64,000 nucleotides of DNA from Verticillium longisporum (taxonomy: Eukaryota; Ascomycota; Sordariomycetes; Glomerellales; Plectosphaerellaceae), in NCBI GenBank assembly GCA_019188255.1, contig JAETXT010000006.1:2728001-2792000 (forward strand), read 5' to 3'. Below are positions 34,436 to 46,221 of the stretch, piece by piece (the stretch's first letter is position 1; every line of letters begins with the position of its first letter). The notes below the pieces were generated by a model that saw only the letters and a list, made by a program, of their open reading frames with translations, was not told where the DNA came from and did not search any database. The translations under genes and the position numbers were made by a program.

Positions 34436-36392
34436 GGCGGCGGCTTTGGGTGTTCAGACCACTTGGAAAGCTGGCGTGTTGGTGACTTGGGTGGAGGAAG
34501 AAGTGGCGAAGCCCAAGGCGGCCAGGTGTGCTTTGGTCACTGCTTTGTAACCGGACTCGACTTTTGATGCTTTATCGTGCCGAGGTCCTCAATCAGCGTC
34601 GTTGCGATGCAGTGTTGCCGGGTTTGGCGAGCAGAACATTGTCGGAAAGCAATGGTCGTTTCGAGTGGGGAATCAAGAAGCTTGAGCTTGCCGGAGCTGC
34701 GACAGACGACGTCCTGAAGATCAGATCCGGCAGGTGGGGCACCAGGTGATACCTCAGTTCTTACATAGACTATTTAAATGCATGATAATCTACAACGATT
34801 TGCAGTGTCGCCACGATTGTAAGTGTGGCTGAGCTGAGCTTCTTCGCTGTGATTGTTATGAATGCCAATACTTAGACTCTTCGATACTGGGCTTCATGTT
34901 TAGAACCAAGCCCACTCATCCAGGAAGTCATGCCGAGAGAACGTTCATCCTGTTTTGAATCAATCACCCCAATAGGGCGAATGAGCTACAACCTATGCGG
35001 AGCGAAAGCCATGAGAGAATCAGGTAATCAAAGCAGAATGTCAACATCTGAATTCTGGCCCTCTGCAGCTTACATGTATACGTTTCTCGTAGCCTTTAGC
35101 CCCTGGCTGACCTTCGCATGGCGGCTCTGCGGGGTCGCTTGACAGTTACAGTCATCGGGCTACACTGAGCAGAACGGAACAGCTTCCATGGAAGCCTGTC
35201 ACCGCCCAGTCAAAAGAATTCAAATTTGCAAAGAAAGGGCTCATTCTTGGGTCGGCTGCTTTGCACAAGTGACAACATGCGTCGCTGGCTGACTTCCAAA
35301 AGCCATCGATATGCTATCTTGACAATCAATGCTCAGCCACTCGTCTTGAAACTCCATAATATCGAAGCGGTAGCCTTTCTATCCCACTGTCTGCACTATG
35401 ACCAATGTTTAGAGATTGTCCTGCCTCACAACATTATAGAATGCTAACGGATTCCGTGAGTATCGTTATCTTACAACATGGTTTCCTTTATTCCGCATCA
35501 AAAAGATACAGAACGCTCAAAAAGTGTGCAAGATGAAAACGTATGCAGAATTAGCGGTGCTTTCGGGAAACCAGGGTGAGGCATGTCAGTTTCCTGGAAA
35601 CAGCTTCATGGTTGCATCACACTAATAACTTAGGCCAGCCCAACCCGAAGAACCGTATCAATGACATATCAGCCTCACGTATCCCAACCACTCGAGAAAG
35701 ACAAGGCACCTCCTGGTCGTCGAGACTGGCCGTTTGTGTCAGAGGCATGACCGAGCTTCCGCAATTGGGCAAATCGACTGAGCTGTGCTTGGACTGTTGA
35801 CAAGGCCCTCCCCGTCTAACGGGATCGGGGCACCATTGCCACCACTTAAGAGTGCACTGCATGAGTTGGCAAGGTTGAGCACCTTGCTGTCGCAATCGCG
35901 TCGACTGCGATGGAGCAACAGCACGTGGGTACCGGTTGAATGGGCTCCGCCGAATAAACACCTGCAAAATAAGGTATTCTGCAGGGGTGTTGCCGGCGCT
36001 CGTCGCTTCGATTCCGGCATTGGCTAGATTGCACTGCCGCCTTGATGGCCGCATGTCTTGGACGGAACATCATATCTCGAATAGGAAACCCAATGGCGAG
36101 ATAACAACGTCGGTCATCTTGGGTCATCTTAAGAGTCTTGGCTGTGCGCGGGGTAAGCAGTCTTGGCCCGTCACTACAGCGAATACGGAAGGTGGCATTC
36201 TTAATTTCGATCTCAAGTTCTGGAAGTCCCTTGCTGATCACCTACTGAATCCGGCAGTCGAGTTTTTGCTTGGCGACAAGGGCGCCGCAGTGCAACATGA
36301 TATAAAACCACCCAGCAACAGCGTGCAATTCTGCGCGCTTACGCTCTGCACCACCGCTTTATCCTCCATTCTTCTCAATTGAGCTGCCCAAG
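34436..36392. other. Gene-free stretch with promoter at right end
   Basis: About 2 kb of mixed composition. Several 70-150 codon ORFs have no recognisable motifs. The last 100 bp include a TATA box at 36301-36307 and a CT-rich leader for the secreted protein gene. Confidence 0.5.
36301..36307 (+). promoter_or_regulatory. TATA box of choice-of-anchor B gene
   Basis: TATAAAA 86 nt upstream of ATG 36393, the usual spacing for a strongly expressed fungal gene. Confidence 0.6.
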
Positions 36393-38031
36393 ATGAAGGT
36401 CACGTCTGCTTTGATGCTGCTGCCCGCGGTGGCGAGCGCCGCCCACTTCCGCAAGGATCAGTACGATTCCGGCGAGGTTCACCAGAGGATCATGGATCTC
36501 AAGAACGCAAGTCATGCCTTTGAACTACCTTACTCCGAACTGTCTTGAGACACAACGACTAATGTCCTTCCAGTCTCAATGGGACGCTCTAGAAGCTGCT
36601 GGCGCTCTCAACTCTAGCCAGTGGCCTTCATGGGCAACCTGGGACAAGCTCGACCCCAAGATCAAGGAGGACAAGCTTGCGTGCGGCAAGTGTGGCACCG
36701 CTGTCGCTGAGAAGGGCAACCCTATGCAGACGTTCCGCTGCAAGAACGTGAGTTGCCTTATTTCACCTTACTTAAGGATTACACTGCCTCTGTCGATGGC
36801 TTGGGCTAATACACAGTAGATGGACCTCTACGACTTCCTCAACCACAACGATATGGGCGGTGGCGAGGCCGACCCGAGGTTCCCCAACCGACGTGGCTCC
36901 TCCATTTGGGGCTGGGTTGCCCCCGACGGCCGCCAGATTGCCCTCATCGGCCAACACACTGGCACTGCCTTTGTCGAGGTCTCCGACAAGGGAAAGCTGA
37001 CCTACCTCGGCCGTCTGCCCTCGCAAGACCCTATCGGCTCCTCATGGCGCGAGATCCGTGTGCTGAAGGACTTCGCCATCATTGGCTCTGAGGCTGTTGG
37101 CCACAACATTCAGATCTTCGACCTCAAGAAGGTCGCTGCCATCGACCCGGCCAAGCCCATCAAGTTTGACCCTAAGACCGACCTCGTCGGCCTGTTCGAT
37201 GACCTCCCCATCGGTCGTGCTCACAACGTTGTCATCGACTGGGACAACGAGTACGCCATCGCCGTCGGTGCCCAGCCCCGTAACCAGACCTGCGCGGCTG
37301 GTCTGGAGTACATCGATCTTTCCGACCCCGCCAACCCGACCAAGCCCGGCTGCGCCAGCTCCGACGGCTACACCCACGACGCTCAGTGCGTGACCTACAA
37401 CGGCCCCGACACTCGCTTCAAGGGCCGCAACATCTGCGTCGCCTACAACGAGGACAGCGTCACAATCTGGGACTCGACCGACAAGGCCAACTCTGAGATG
37501 CTTGGCCGCCTAGCGTACCCCGGCGCCACCTACACCCACCAGGGTTGGTGGACGGAGCGCAACTGGCACCAGTTTGTGCTCTTCAACGATGAGCTCGATG
37601 AGTTTGAGGGTGTCGGCGAGGCTGCCGACGGCATCCCCATCACCCACATTGCCGACCTGAGCGACCTCCGCAACCCCAAGTACACCGGCTTCTTCAAGAA
37701 CACCGATCACGTCGGTATTGACCACAACCTCTACATCGAGGACGGCATCATGTTCCAGTCAAACTACGGCGCCGGTGTCTGGGTCACCGATGTCAGCTCC
37801 ATCTCCACCCACCCCGACGGCAGCAAGGTCGAGAAGCTCGCCTTCTTCGACATGCACCCCGAGGACGACGCCGCTGGTGGTTCGCTCGAGTTTGTCGGCA
37901 CCTGGGGCAACTTCCAGTTCCCTCCTGGCCACACCGTCGTCTACACGTTTGAGCGCGGTGCCTACGTCCTGCGCGTGGCCAGCGGTCCTGGTCGCGACGG
38001 CGGCAAGGGTTTCGGTGGCAAGTCGGAGTAA
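36393..38031 (+). CDS. Secreted choice-of-anchor B / LVIVD-repeat protein
   Basis: Exons 36393-36506, 36574-36747 and 36820-38031 give 499 aa, frame closed. Residues 1-17 (MKVTSALMLLPAVASAA) are a signal peptide, so the product is likely secreted or wall-bound. The first intron uses a GC donor (AAC|GCAAGT) with a CTAAT branch and CAG acceptor; only this choice keeps the frame. The mature part has a CGKC motif and then a beta-propeller-like domain with repeats such as ALIGQHTGTAFVEVSDKG, HNIQIFDLKKV and SDLRNPKYTGFF. The segment DHNLYIEDGIMFQSNYGAGV is characteristic of choice-of-anchor B proteins. Function in fungi is not established. Strong GC3 bias and a TATA box suggest high expression. 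Confidence 0.9.
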
Positions 38032-38798
38032 AGTCGTAACGACAGGACATGATCTACGAATAATGGCGTCTAATATCAGGGCAAATGTAAATAAGTCACC
38101 AGGGTACATGCATCCATGAACAAAAAGCAACAGCAATACTATATGCTACACTTTACAGTCCACCACATGAGAATGCTCCGCCGTAACCCTACAAATATAA
38201 TTTACTCATGTCCTCTGGTAACTTGATGCACCGCTACAAAGCGCCACGCAGTCTTGACCAAGGACAATAGACGTCTAGTGTTTATATCGAGCAAGGCACT
38301 CTTAAGGGATGCCTTCCTGGAGATTGGGTATAGGCAGCGGATGAACAAAGGACTCGACAGCTTCCATTCGTTTCCACGAATTTTCACTTTACCTGTCTCC
38401 GTCTGCAAAGCTGCTGTAGTTGACATGGTACGGTTTTCCTGCACTATGATCCTCAACCAGTCATCCTACACCTCATTTGTTACCTGGTCGGTCCAGCCCT
38501 CGCAGCCTTGTTCCTCCTCTGTCAAATCGGAGCAATGCTTTGAATAGACTTCAACGAGATTGGTGAAATGGCGAAGGCATCCCCAGGTTTTGTTCTCTAT
38601 CCATGGCAGCAAGAAAGATGTCAGGGACAGGGTTTTATTTGAGACATTAGATTGCAATGGATTGATAATGCTAGTATCGGTCTGTGCAAGGTTCCGTACA
38701 TCTATCTTACAAGACTTTGAAGGCTGTATGCCTGTTTCCGACTCTTTCTTGTCTTTGGGCCTCGACATACACAAGTGAAGTACTCGATCCCCCAAGGA
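38032..38798. other. Convergent intergenic, no gene seen
   Basis: The 3' flanks of the secreted protein gene (+) and the MFS gene (-). Nothing else is recognised. Confidence 0.5.
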
Positions 38799-40172
38799 TT
38801 ATACCACAGCCTTGAGACGCCAGCCACCCGTGACGCCCCTCGCGCCGACAAATGCTATCGAGGTGGCCACGTAGAAACCACCGGTGAGCAATATCAAGCC
38901 TCTGTAGGATCCACCATTCGCCTCCAGAATGGCGCCTGCAATGGGAATACCGGCCCAGCCGGCAAAGCTCGATACACAGAAAGCTGTGCCGCTACGCTTA
39001 CCCAGATCCTTCGTCTCGGAAACCCGACCAATGCAGACTGGAGTCAGACTGATGGCGGCGCCGGACCAGAACCCGAAAAGGACAGTGAAAGCCTGAATCA
39101 TAGCCTCGTTACCTCCTGATGTTAACCATAAACCGTAAATGATGACCGTGCATACGATCACTGTGATGGACATGATGTTGAATACGCCGTATTTGTCGGC
39201 AACGTATCCAGGGAGCGCTCGGCCGAGGACGGCGCCTGCGTTGAGTAGGGTGTTGAGGAGATAGGCGGACTCGGCCCCCATGCCCGCATGGATTGCGTAG
39301 GATGAGATGTAGGTGTAGGGAATAAAGCAGGCAAACTCAACACAGAAGACGGCCAATGTCGTCACGCCGAATTTCGGATCCCGTAGCGCCTTGAGATCGA
39401 TCCACGAACCCCCCGACCGGTTTGGTGTCAATCTTTTCTCGATGAGAAAGCATGCGGCGAGACACGAAGCTGTACAGATGAAGCCAATGATGCGCATAGA
39501 CCATCCAAATCCAATATGGGGCGCAGAGTAGAGAATGATCAAGGGGAAGGCAATGCCTCCAAGTCCCCCTGCTGTGCAGGCAATACCTGTGGCGAGGGCT
39601 CGCCGCTCATTGAACCAGTGCCCTATAGCTGCGATACTGGGATAGAAGAGAAGGGATGCTGAGATTCCGCCGAGCACACCGAACGATAGGATAAACTGGT
39701 AGTATTCTACGCCGGTCAACATGTGCAAGGATGAGTCGAACTTGAAAGGAGGCGCGCTTACCCATCGACAAACTTAGGGCCATGACTGAGGCTACGATGC
39801 CGATGCTTGGGGAATGAGCAACATGTCAACATTGTGTGCGTCGAAGATTGGGCCTGCATGGAGGGAGTTTGCAGATCACTCATTGTTTTCATCCTGCTTT
39901 TTTTCTCCTTCTGGGGTGACTTGCCAACCGAGCCCCACAGAAGTATAGCAGAAATGCGTAGATGCTGAATATCCAGCCACTCGCTGATTGTGATATGTGT
40001 GACAGCTGATTCTTGGACACGTAGGCGTGAAGCACAGCCATGGTGTTGAGCAGCCCCATGGAGGGATCATGGCGCACCAGGCGCCAAGCACAACTAGCCA
40101 TGCGTCCAGGCCACGCTCTGGATACGTCAATTCCTCGCCTGTCGATTCTTGAAAATGGCCTGTGATGTCTAT
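38799..40172 (-). pseudogene. Damaged MFS monocarboxylate-type transporter
   Basis: Fungal MCT-like major facilitator. Recognisable pieces in order: ERGLDAWLVVLGAW, SMGLLNTMAVLHAYV, WIFSIYAFLLYFCGA, PIFDAHNVDMLLIP, GIVASVMALSLSM, then a long intact frame from EYYQFILSFGVLGG to the stop at 38799. A normal 55-bp intron (39707-39761) joins SLSM to EYYQ. Lesions: one base is missing near 40062 (AMIP/SMGLL); a second frame break lies near 39806-39812 (LLIP/GIVAS); the donor of the first intron near 39926 does not restore frame; and no in-frame ATG precedes DITGHFQ (ATA where ATG is expected near 40172). The combination favours a decaying gene, although consensus errors may account for part of it. 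Confidence 0.7.
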
Positions 40173-42119
40173 GAGCTAGCGCTCTGGAGGTATTTATGGA
40201 GTGAGGTCCAGCCACGGAGTTGAGGCAGATGTACCTGCTGAGCTTGAGCCTGCATCTGGCGTCATTGCTCTTGATAGCTGATCCTGAACCGTCATTTCAT
40301 TCTAAGTATTTAAAATAGATTTCTCTCTACTCTCGAAGGCTGCTCAAAGACGCAGGGCACTGATCATTTTTTATACGTTCCAAATACTAAGATGATCGAT
40401 TGAGTTCTCCGCGCCGTTTCCTTCTGGTCTGCATTTCATAGACCGCCACTCGTACATGACAAATCTCGGCAGAGAGCTACGTGCATGCACGTCATATTGG
40501 TCGAATGAATCCAGTCAAAGTCCTGAAAGCCCAGACGAGCATGTTATACAGAGAACCGGACCCGGCTTGAGGAGCGCCGAATGAATCGGGTTCGCAGGTG
40601 AACCTGAAAATGGCATATCCTGTACGAGTACGGGCACAAAGCGCGTCAAGGTTGTAAACGGGTATTCCATAGTATAGCATTCGATGGCATACCCGGTTTA
40701 TTCCTCTTTGGGGTTTCTTCCAGACCCAAAGTCGCGTTGAGTAACGACATGTGCGAAGTAGTGCGGAAATTCCCGAAACGGCAATCCGACATGCATCGTT
40801 GAGACAGCACCTCATTGATTCGAGATGCTCACAAAAAGGAACAAATGCACCAGTCGACAGCACCTTGATGTTCGAAGGCTACTCGCTGAATCGAACCACT
40901 TTTGCTCAGCAGGCTACATTACATTGCACATTCTGCAATGCACAGCAGCTGGGGCCTGGTGCTGTGAAGTCGTTTTAAACTTTTTGAGTTTGGCCTTTGT
41001 TGCGCGGAATGTGACGTAAAGAATCCCTGTGCACGAGGTAGTGTCCGACCTTCGTTAGAAAGATATCGAACTACGGCTCCGTAAGAAGCAATTCTCCAAT
41101 AGTTTTACGTCGAACGTTTGATGCACTAATTTGCAGTCAATTTTAATGGCTCGGTACGTACGTACATTGGGACCCAATACTCCGGGTCAAACCCTCTGTC
41201 ATGCAACTCGAATGTGTTGTGTTTTCATTACTCCGAGCTAAATATTCCCAATGGTGTCCAGTTCTGCAAGACTTCCCGCAAGCTGTAAAATAGAAGCTGT
41301 TCTGACTTCTTATGGAGATGTCTAGCACCAATACAATTAACTCAAGACTACGTACTCGAGAGAAAGCGGCAGAAGGGGAACATTGACATTGCAATGCGGT
41401 CATGGCGACACACAGGTTGCCATTGACGTAACAGTGCTGGGTCCCTGTGACACCGTGCTAATAATAAGCGTAGACCAGAGATACGGATATACTATACAAC
41501 ATTCTCTCAGTTGTCGAAATATATACAAATCATATCCGTGAATAGAGATAGCAGAAGATACGAGGGACGAGTAAATGAAAGTCATGGCTGAATCGACGCT
41601 TGGGGTGAAATCTGTTGGTAGCCGAGGTCAGAGCAAATAAAAGTATGCCCAAAGCCATGAATGTTTGATGAGAAACAAAAGACTTTGATTAAGCTTTTCA
41701 TTGCACCTTAGGAGCGTTTTGAGTCGTAGTTTGGCTAGGTTTCATGAATGAGGCATCGAAGTAAGCGATTCTTTGCTCCAAGGTTTGAATAAGACTCTGG
41801 CTGCTGAGTACATTGACGATGTTCTGAAATTACTAAAGACGTTTGTAGTGATCTCTACAGTTGTGCTACGAATACTGTTTGCGAAATTCTATACTATTTG
41901 CGAAATTCTATGCACAAGCAACCGGAGCAAGCTGAGACGGCACTTGACCAAGGCCGTGTAAGTGCTGAAACTCATAACACAAAAACACAAATGAATCTTG
42001 TCTTGCGTCTGTGACGAACTGTTCTTATGCATGCTCTACAACACCTTTAGGCCGCTTGCGACCAAAATTCAAGTAGGAATAATGTCGCGGCTCGCATTAG
42101 GTGCAGCCTGCAAAATTGC
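40173..42119. other. Gene-free stretch
   Basis: About 1.9 kb, more AT-rich than the GC-rich coding regions. It contains a 19-bp tandem duplication (TTTGCGAAATTCTATACTA-type) at about 41876-41912. No conserved ORF is found on either strand. Confidence 0.5.
41876..41912. repeat. Tandem duplication, 19 bp
   Basis: TTTGCGAAATTCTAT occurs twice, 19 bp apart, in AT-rich intergenic DNA. Confidence 0.6.
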
Positions 42120-43773
42120 CTAGAATATTCCTGGAATCATTCTCCACTTCACAATCTTACAGTATTCATCCCACGTGTCCCCGTACTTCTCTTTACACCT
42201 CGCTTCGTCACGAAAGCAACGATGTACAACCGTAGCCGTAACAAGAAGTGCTTCTGTGTATGGGAAGAAGTGTCCAGCTCCACAAGCCGCGCAAGACGCC
42301 CAAGTATATAGGAGGCTTCCGACGTAGTTGGCGTGACGTACTACTCCCCACCATCCTGATCAACCATGTTAGACATAACGCCAAGATGGATGAGCTGGAG
42401 GATGGACCGGGTTTTGTGGATTAATGAGGGCAATCCTGGGTTCATACCTGAGTATAATAAGACGGTGCGATGTTTCTTCCCGTCCGCCGTCTGATACGTT
42501 GCTTCAAGGAACTGGGCTTCCCTCCCCCAGATGAGGCAATTACCAGCCATTTCTCGACAGTTGCTTTTCTGACGGTTCGCATCATGATTCAGGACCCACC
42601 CCGCAGCGAAGGCAGTGGTCACGGCTATGGTCATCGCGTTGGACAGGTCTACCGGGTAGCGGGCAAGATACTGAGTTTGGAGTGTCCAAATCTGTGGCAT
42701 AATGGCAGCAAAGCCATAAATGCTGTAGAAAGAGAAACGCTCATGAGCCCCATCCAGTGTTTCAAAGAACCTAACAGATTGAAAATAGGTTTGACTTAGT
42801 GCCTTGATGTCACCAGTTCAACTAGGAGTGCTTACCAGTTTTCGAAATAAAAATACTCTCCTACAATGATCCCCCGGAAAATTGTTGCCATGATCATTGC
42901 GTTGGTAACGACGCCGTGCAACTGATATTGAAACGCAACGAAGGAGAGGTCGCTAGCACCGAGGTCAGCACTCATCTCTGGCTCCCCCTGGATTTTACTG
43001 CTTGAGGCCGTTTGAAAATGATAGGAGTTGTTTACATCAATGTGGATCACGGATATGTCAGAGGGGATGAGGGACAAACATTAAGGTCCAGAGCAAAAGT
43101 CCTCCCGTTCGACTGGCATTGAAGTGCTTCCAATCAAACAAGACTCCCGTTCGGGGATGGAGCTCCCCTCCATTGAACAAGTCATACCAGAAATGACCTA
43201 AGGGATGAAAATTAGCGCCAAACATGGGTATGCGAGAGGCCATTGCCGACCTGTGAGTAATGTCTCGCCGGCGTTATCTGGCTTAAGACGAGCCTTGACG
43301 TAAAAAATAACAATGAGTGCAGCACAGTACACATTTGCGGTTGCAAGCAGATCACCCCAGTGTCTGGCGATATACGTTGGGTCGATCAACCTGCCAAAGG
43401 TCGCCACTGCAGCGAAGCCAATGGTAAGCATCCAGGCATAAAATCCATTTAACCTGTACAACAGTTGTCTTCCCCCAGGAGTTCGTGGTCCCCGATGAAG
43501 CGGACCGGGTAGGGCGTGATACAGAGCTGCTTGCGAAATAACCCAGGCCGCATACGCCGTGGTAGAGGCTACTGTTGGGCGTGGGCAGCGCGCTAGAAAG
43601 TTGAGTATTCCGTCAGAGATCAAAGCTTCTGCGCTTGATGAAATCGATACGCCGAAATCTTGGTACGTAATCCAGTAAAAGAGGAGAAACAGGGGGCACG
43701 TGGTGATAAGTAGAAGACTAATTGCTTCATTCAGATAGACATCAGTCCACTTTGTTGATGTTGGTTCGTACAT
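42120..43773 (-). CDS. ERG4/ERG24-family sterol reductase
   Basis: Exons (minus): 43773-43251, 43197-43080, 42952-42836, 42770-42448, 42355-42120, giving 438 aa with the frame closing exactly. It is a multi-pass ER membrane enzyme of the family that reduces sterol double bonds with NADPH (C14 by ERG24, C24(28) by ERG4, C7 in DHCR7). Diagnostic segments: LLYRLNGFYAWMLT, GELHPRTGVLFDWKHFN, FQYQLHGVVTNAM, LQTQYLARYP, NRQKSNCREM, and the family end WWGVVRHANYVGS, CGAGHFFPYTEA, RDEARCKEKYGDTWDEYC, WRMIPGIF. Which bond it reduces cannot be read from sequence. The second intron (42953-43079, 127 bp) is the least certain. It shares a 615-bp promoter with the sterol desaturase; given the P450 neighbour, a role as a specialised paralogue is more likely than the housekeeping gene (inference). 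Confidence 0.9.
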
Positions 43774-44388
43774 TGCGTGGTCGTTTTCTTAACTAGGTAC
43801 CTAAGTAGGTAGACAGACAATCACCTTCATGGCGTGCGCGGGGGTGGTAGTGCACCTTGTGTCCGCATATATACCTGCCTCTGAATTTATCACGCTCCTT
43901 GATTGCAGTTAAGCCATTGGCCTATGATGTCAATCCAAGCGTCACGGCGTGGCCTAGACATGGAGAAACTGTTTCGGAGCACCATCGGCTGGCTATTGGA
44001 GATGTTTTATATCTTACACCGACATCTCAAGCACCACCTCCCCAGCATTGGGGATACTCAGACAGGATGTGAGACAGATTATCTCGGCACGCCACCGGCT
44101 GACTCTTGACAATGTTTTATATTCTACACCGACATCTCAAGTGCACCTTCTCAGTATTGCGGCTACGTAGATCGGCTATGGCAACTTTTAGAAGAGCGGG
44201 GTGCGATTCAGGTTCTTAGCCCAACTTACCAGCTCAAATGTGTACCCGCCAAGCGTAATTATTCTTCGGGAATAGGCAGTCATGATTATATGTTCCTGGT
44301 CTAGGTGACGGTCCGGTGCTACCTCTTTAATACTAATCTCCTCCCCGGCTGCCTTCAGACTTTCACTCTCCCCCTAGAGATCAGCATC
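43774..44388. promoter_or_regulatory. Bidirectional promoter of sterol reductase / desaturase pair
   Basis: A 615-bp spacer between two divergent ATGs. TATATA at 43868-43873, read on the minus strand, lies about 95 nt upstream of the reductase start. Two copies of a degenerate element, 110 bp apart, occupy the centre (43981-44030 and 44091-44140). An AGGTACCTAAGTAGGTAG run lies at about 43795-43812. Confidence 0.6.
43981..44140. repeat. Imperfect direct repeat, 110-bp period, in shared promoter
   Basis: 43981-44030 and 44091-44140 align without gaps with 41 of 50 bases the same. The conserved core is ATGTTTTATAT, two variable bases, then TACACCGACATCTCAAG. Each copy also has CGGCT about 15 bp before the core. 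Similarity continues weakly for another 20 bp. The placement between two divergent pathway genes suggests regulatory duplication. Confidence 0.75.
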
Positions 44389-45438
44389 ATGGAGGCTCTA
44401 GTTGAGTATTTGGACGTTATTGTCCTCGATGCGATTTATGAGTTGGTACATCAAGCAACGGAAATCTACGCCTGTCCTGTGTTTTCGAATCAACGAAGAC
44501 TGCCCATGGGCCAAAACATCTGCGAGTTTGCAATGAACCCGCATCTCTGGGGCCGACATAGTTTACCTCGCCAACTCATCACCACTTTTCTTTTGACCTG
44601 GCATGTATTTTTTTCTGCGAGAAATATTTACTTTAATCTGACGTTGATTGTTTAGGACCTTGACCACGTCGTTCTATCTTTGCTTCGGCGTGTTTTGTTA
44701 CTACCGGCACTTTGATCGGGCATCCAAAGACCAAACAAGATTTCGTAGCAGCCAGATTCGAGATGAAATCGCGGACTCGCTATGCACTCTGTTTTGGGGA
44801 AGCATGTTAACGGCTCCAGTTTTCACGGCTCAGATCCGAGGCTACTCAAAGATATATCCGCTCGGTTCCGCGAGTTGGTGGTATGAGATGGCTCAGTATC
44901 CCCTCTTCTTACTCTTCAGTGATACTTGGATGTACTGGATGCATCGTATATTTCATACCCCTCTGCTGTTTAGGGCACTACACAGCAAGCATCATCGGTG
45001 AGGACTTTTTGCCCCCTCAACTGGCGAACTGGCTGACATGAGTGCCATACAGTTATGTGATACCCACGCCGTTCTCAGCATATGCGTTTCATCCTCTGGA
45101 AGCGTGGCTCATGAGTTTTGCCACCTATGCCTACAGCTTTATTTGGCCAATGTCGGATGTTGCTCAGGTGATTGTCTTTTGCACAGCCAATGTATGGACG
45201 TTCTTACTGCGTATGTTGCCAAATTTCCCTCTACGGCAGTATGTGATCGACAGAGCAGCCATAACCGATGCTAACGTCTCAATATATAGACGATGACCGA
45301 GATCATTTCCATACGGTGCATCACAAAAATATCAAGCTGAATTTTGGACAGTACATGTCATTATGGGACAAGGTTGGAGGAACCTATGTGAACCCTAAGA
45401 CGTTCTTTCAACACAAACCTGGAGCGGACAGGAAATAA
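44389..45438 (+). CDS. Sterol desaturase / fatty acid hydroxylase family (ERG3-like)
   Basis: Exons 44389-44600, 44656-44997, 45053-45210 and 45290-45438 give 286 aa, frame closed. It is a di-iron membrane oxygenase with three histidine boxes: HRIFH (167-171), HSKHH (180-184) and HTVHH (245-249), plus H238. The layout and FGQYMSLWDK near the end match C5-sterol desaturase-type proteins, which use O2 and cytochrome b5 electrons in the ER. Length is slightly shorter than yeast Erg3 (about 365). The first intron appears to use a GC donor (TG|GCATGT), because no GT donor keeps the frame. It is divergent from the sterol reductase and upstream of the P450 on the same strand; together they suggest sequential changes to a sterol nucleus (inference). 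Confidence 0.9.
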
Positions 45439-46221
45439 CGAACTTTCTCAAAATGTCTTTACAAAACTGGATGAGAACAGGCTAAAAGCGGTAAAATGTC
45501 ATTAATTATGGAGCCTAGATCCTTGAGTGGGTCGTGGTGAGGGCAGAATTCTCAAGTCTGTCGCACACCTTGGATACCTTGTGTCAATTTATTTGTATTT
45601 ATATCCCATTCGGATTCATCAGATCATGCGAACTTGGCTATCCAGTAGAAATGTGCGTAGTCCTCAGTCTATTGTCGTTGAACAAGTTGGATCCGTGTAT
45701 GATCCAGAGAAGTCTAGGCAGGAATGCTGTGGCGATGCTGACATGCCTGGTGTTTGCTGTATCGAACTCGAGATTGTATGGATCTAATATTAGTCTTGAA
45801 GTTCATGTTAGCATATAAAAGACCGGATATCTCTTAAGGGAACACGAAGGATCTAAAAGTGGATGGACAAGACACAGTATGTGGCTCCTTAGGAACCCAC
45901 CTCGATATCCACAAGTTCATACACCCAATTTGTTGTGGTATGTGCGGCTCATAATCTTGGAGTTTCTTTTAGTCAATAAGACCACGATCATCTCTCGGTG
46001 AAACATACAGAATCAAACTTAGTTGGGCAAGACATAATGTATGACTGTCCGAGAACTACCCTCCTCCACTCGGATGAGAATCATGTATTTGAGTTCATGC
46101 GTCCCGTGGGTAGCGGTGAGCATCACTTGATCCCATTCATCGCAAGGCTATCTAGGTTCTTTTCTCCCCTCAGTGTTTTGTGGCTCAAATTGTTCTTATG
46201 CGTTGGGCTTTTCAGGTTCCC
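45439..46221. other. Intergenic, P450 promoter
   Basis: 783 bp of AT-rich DNA between the desaturase stop and the P450 start. No conserved ORF and no copy of the 110-bp promoter repeat was found by eye. Confidence 0.5.

Noticed and set aside
45527..45818. Two overlapping 86-94 codon ORFs between the desaturase and the P450
   Set aside because: No conserved motif and no splice logic joining them to the flanking genes.
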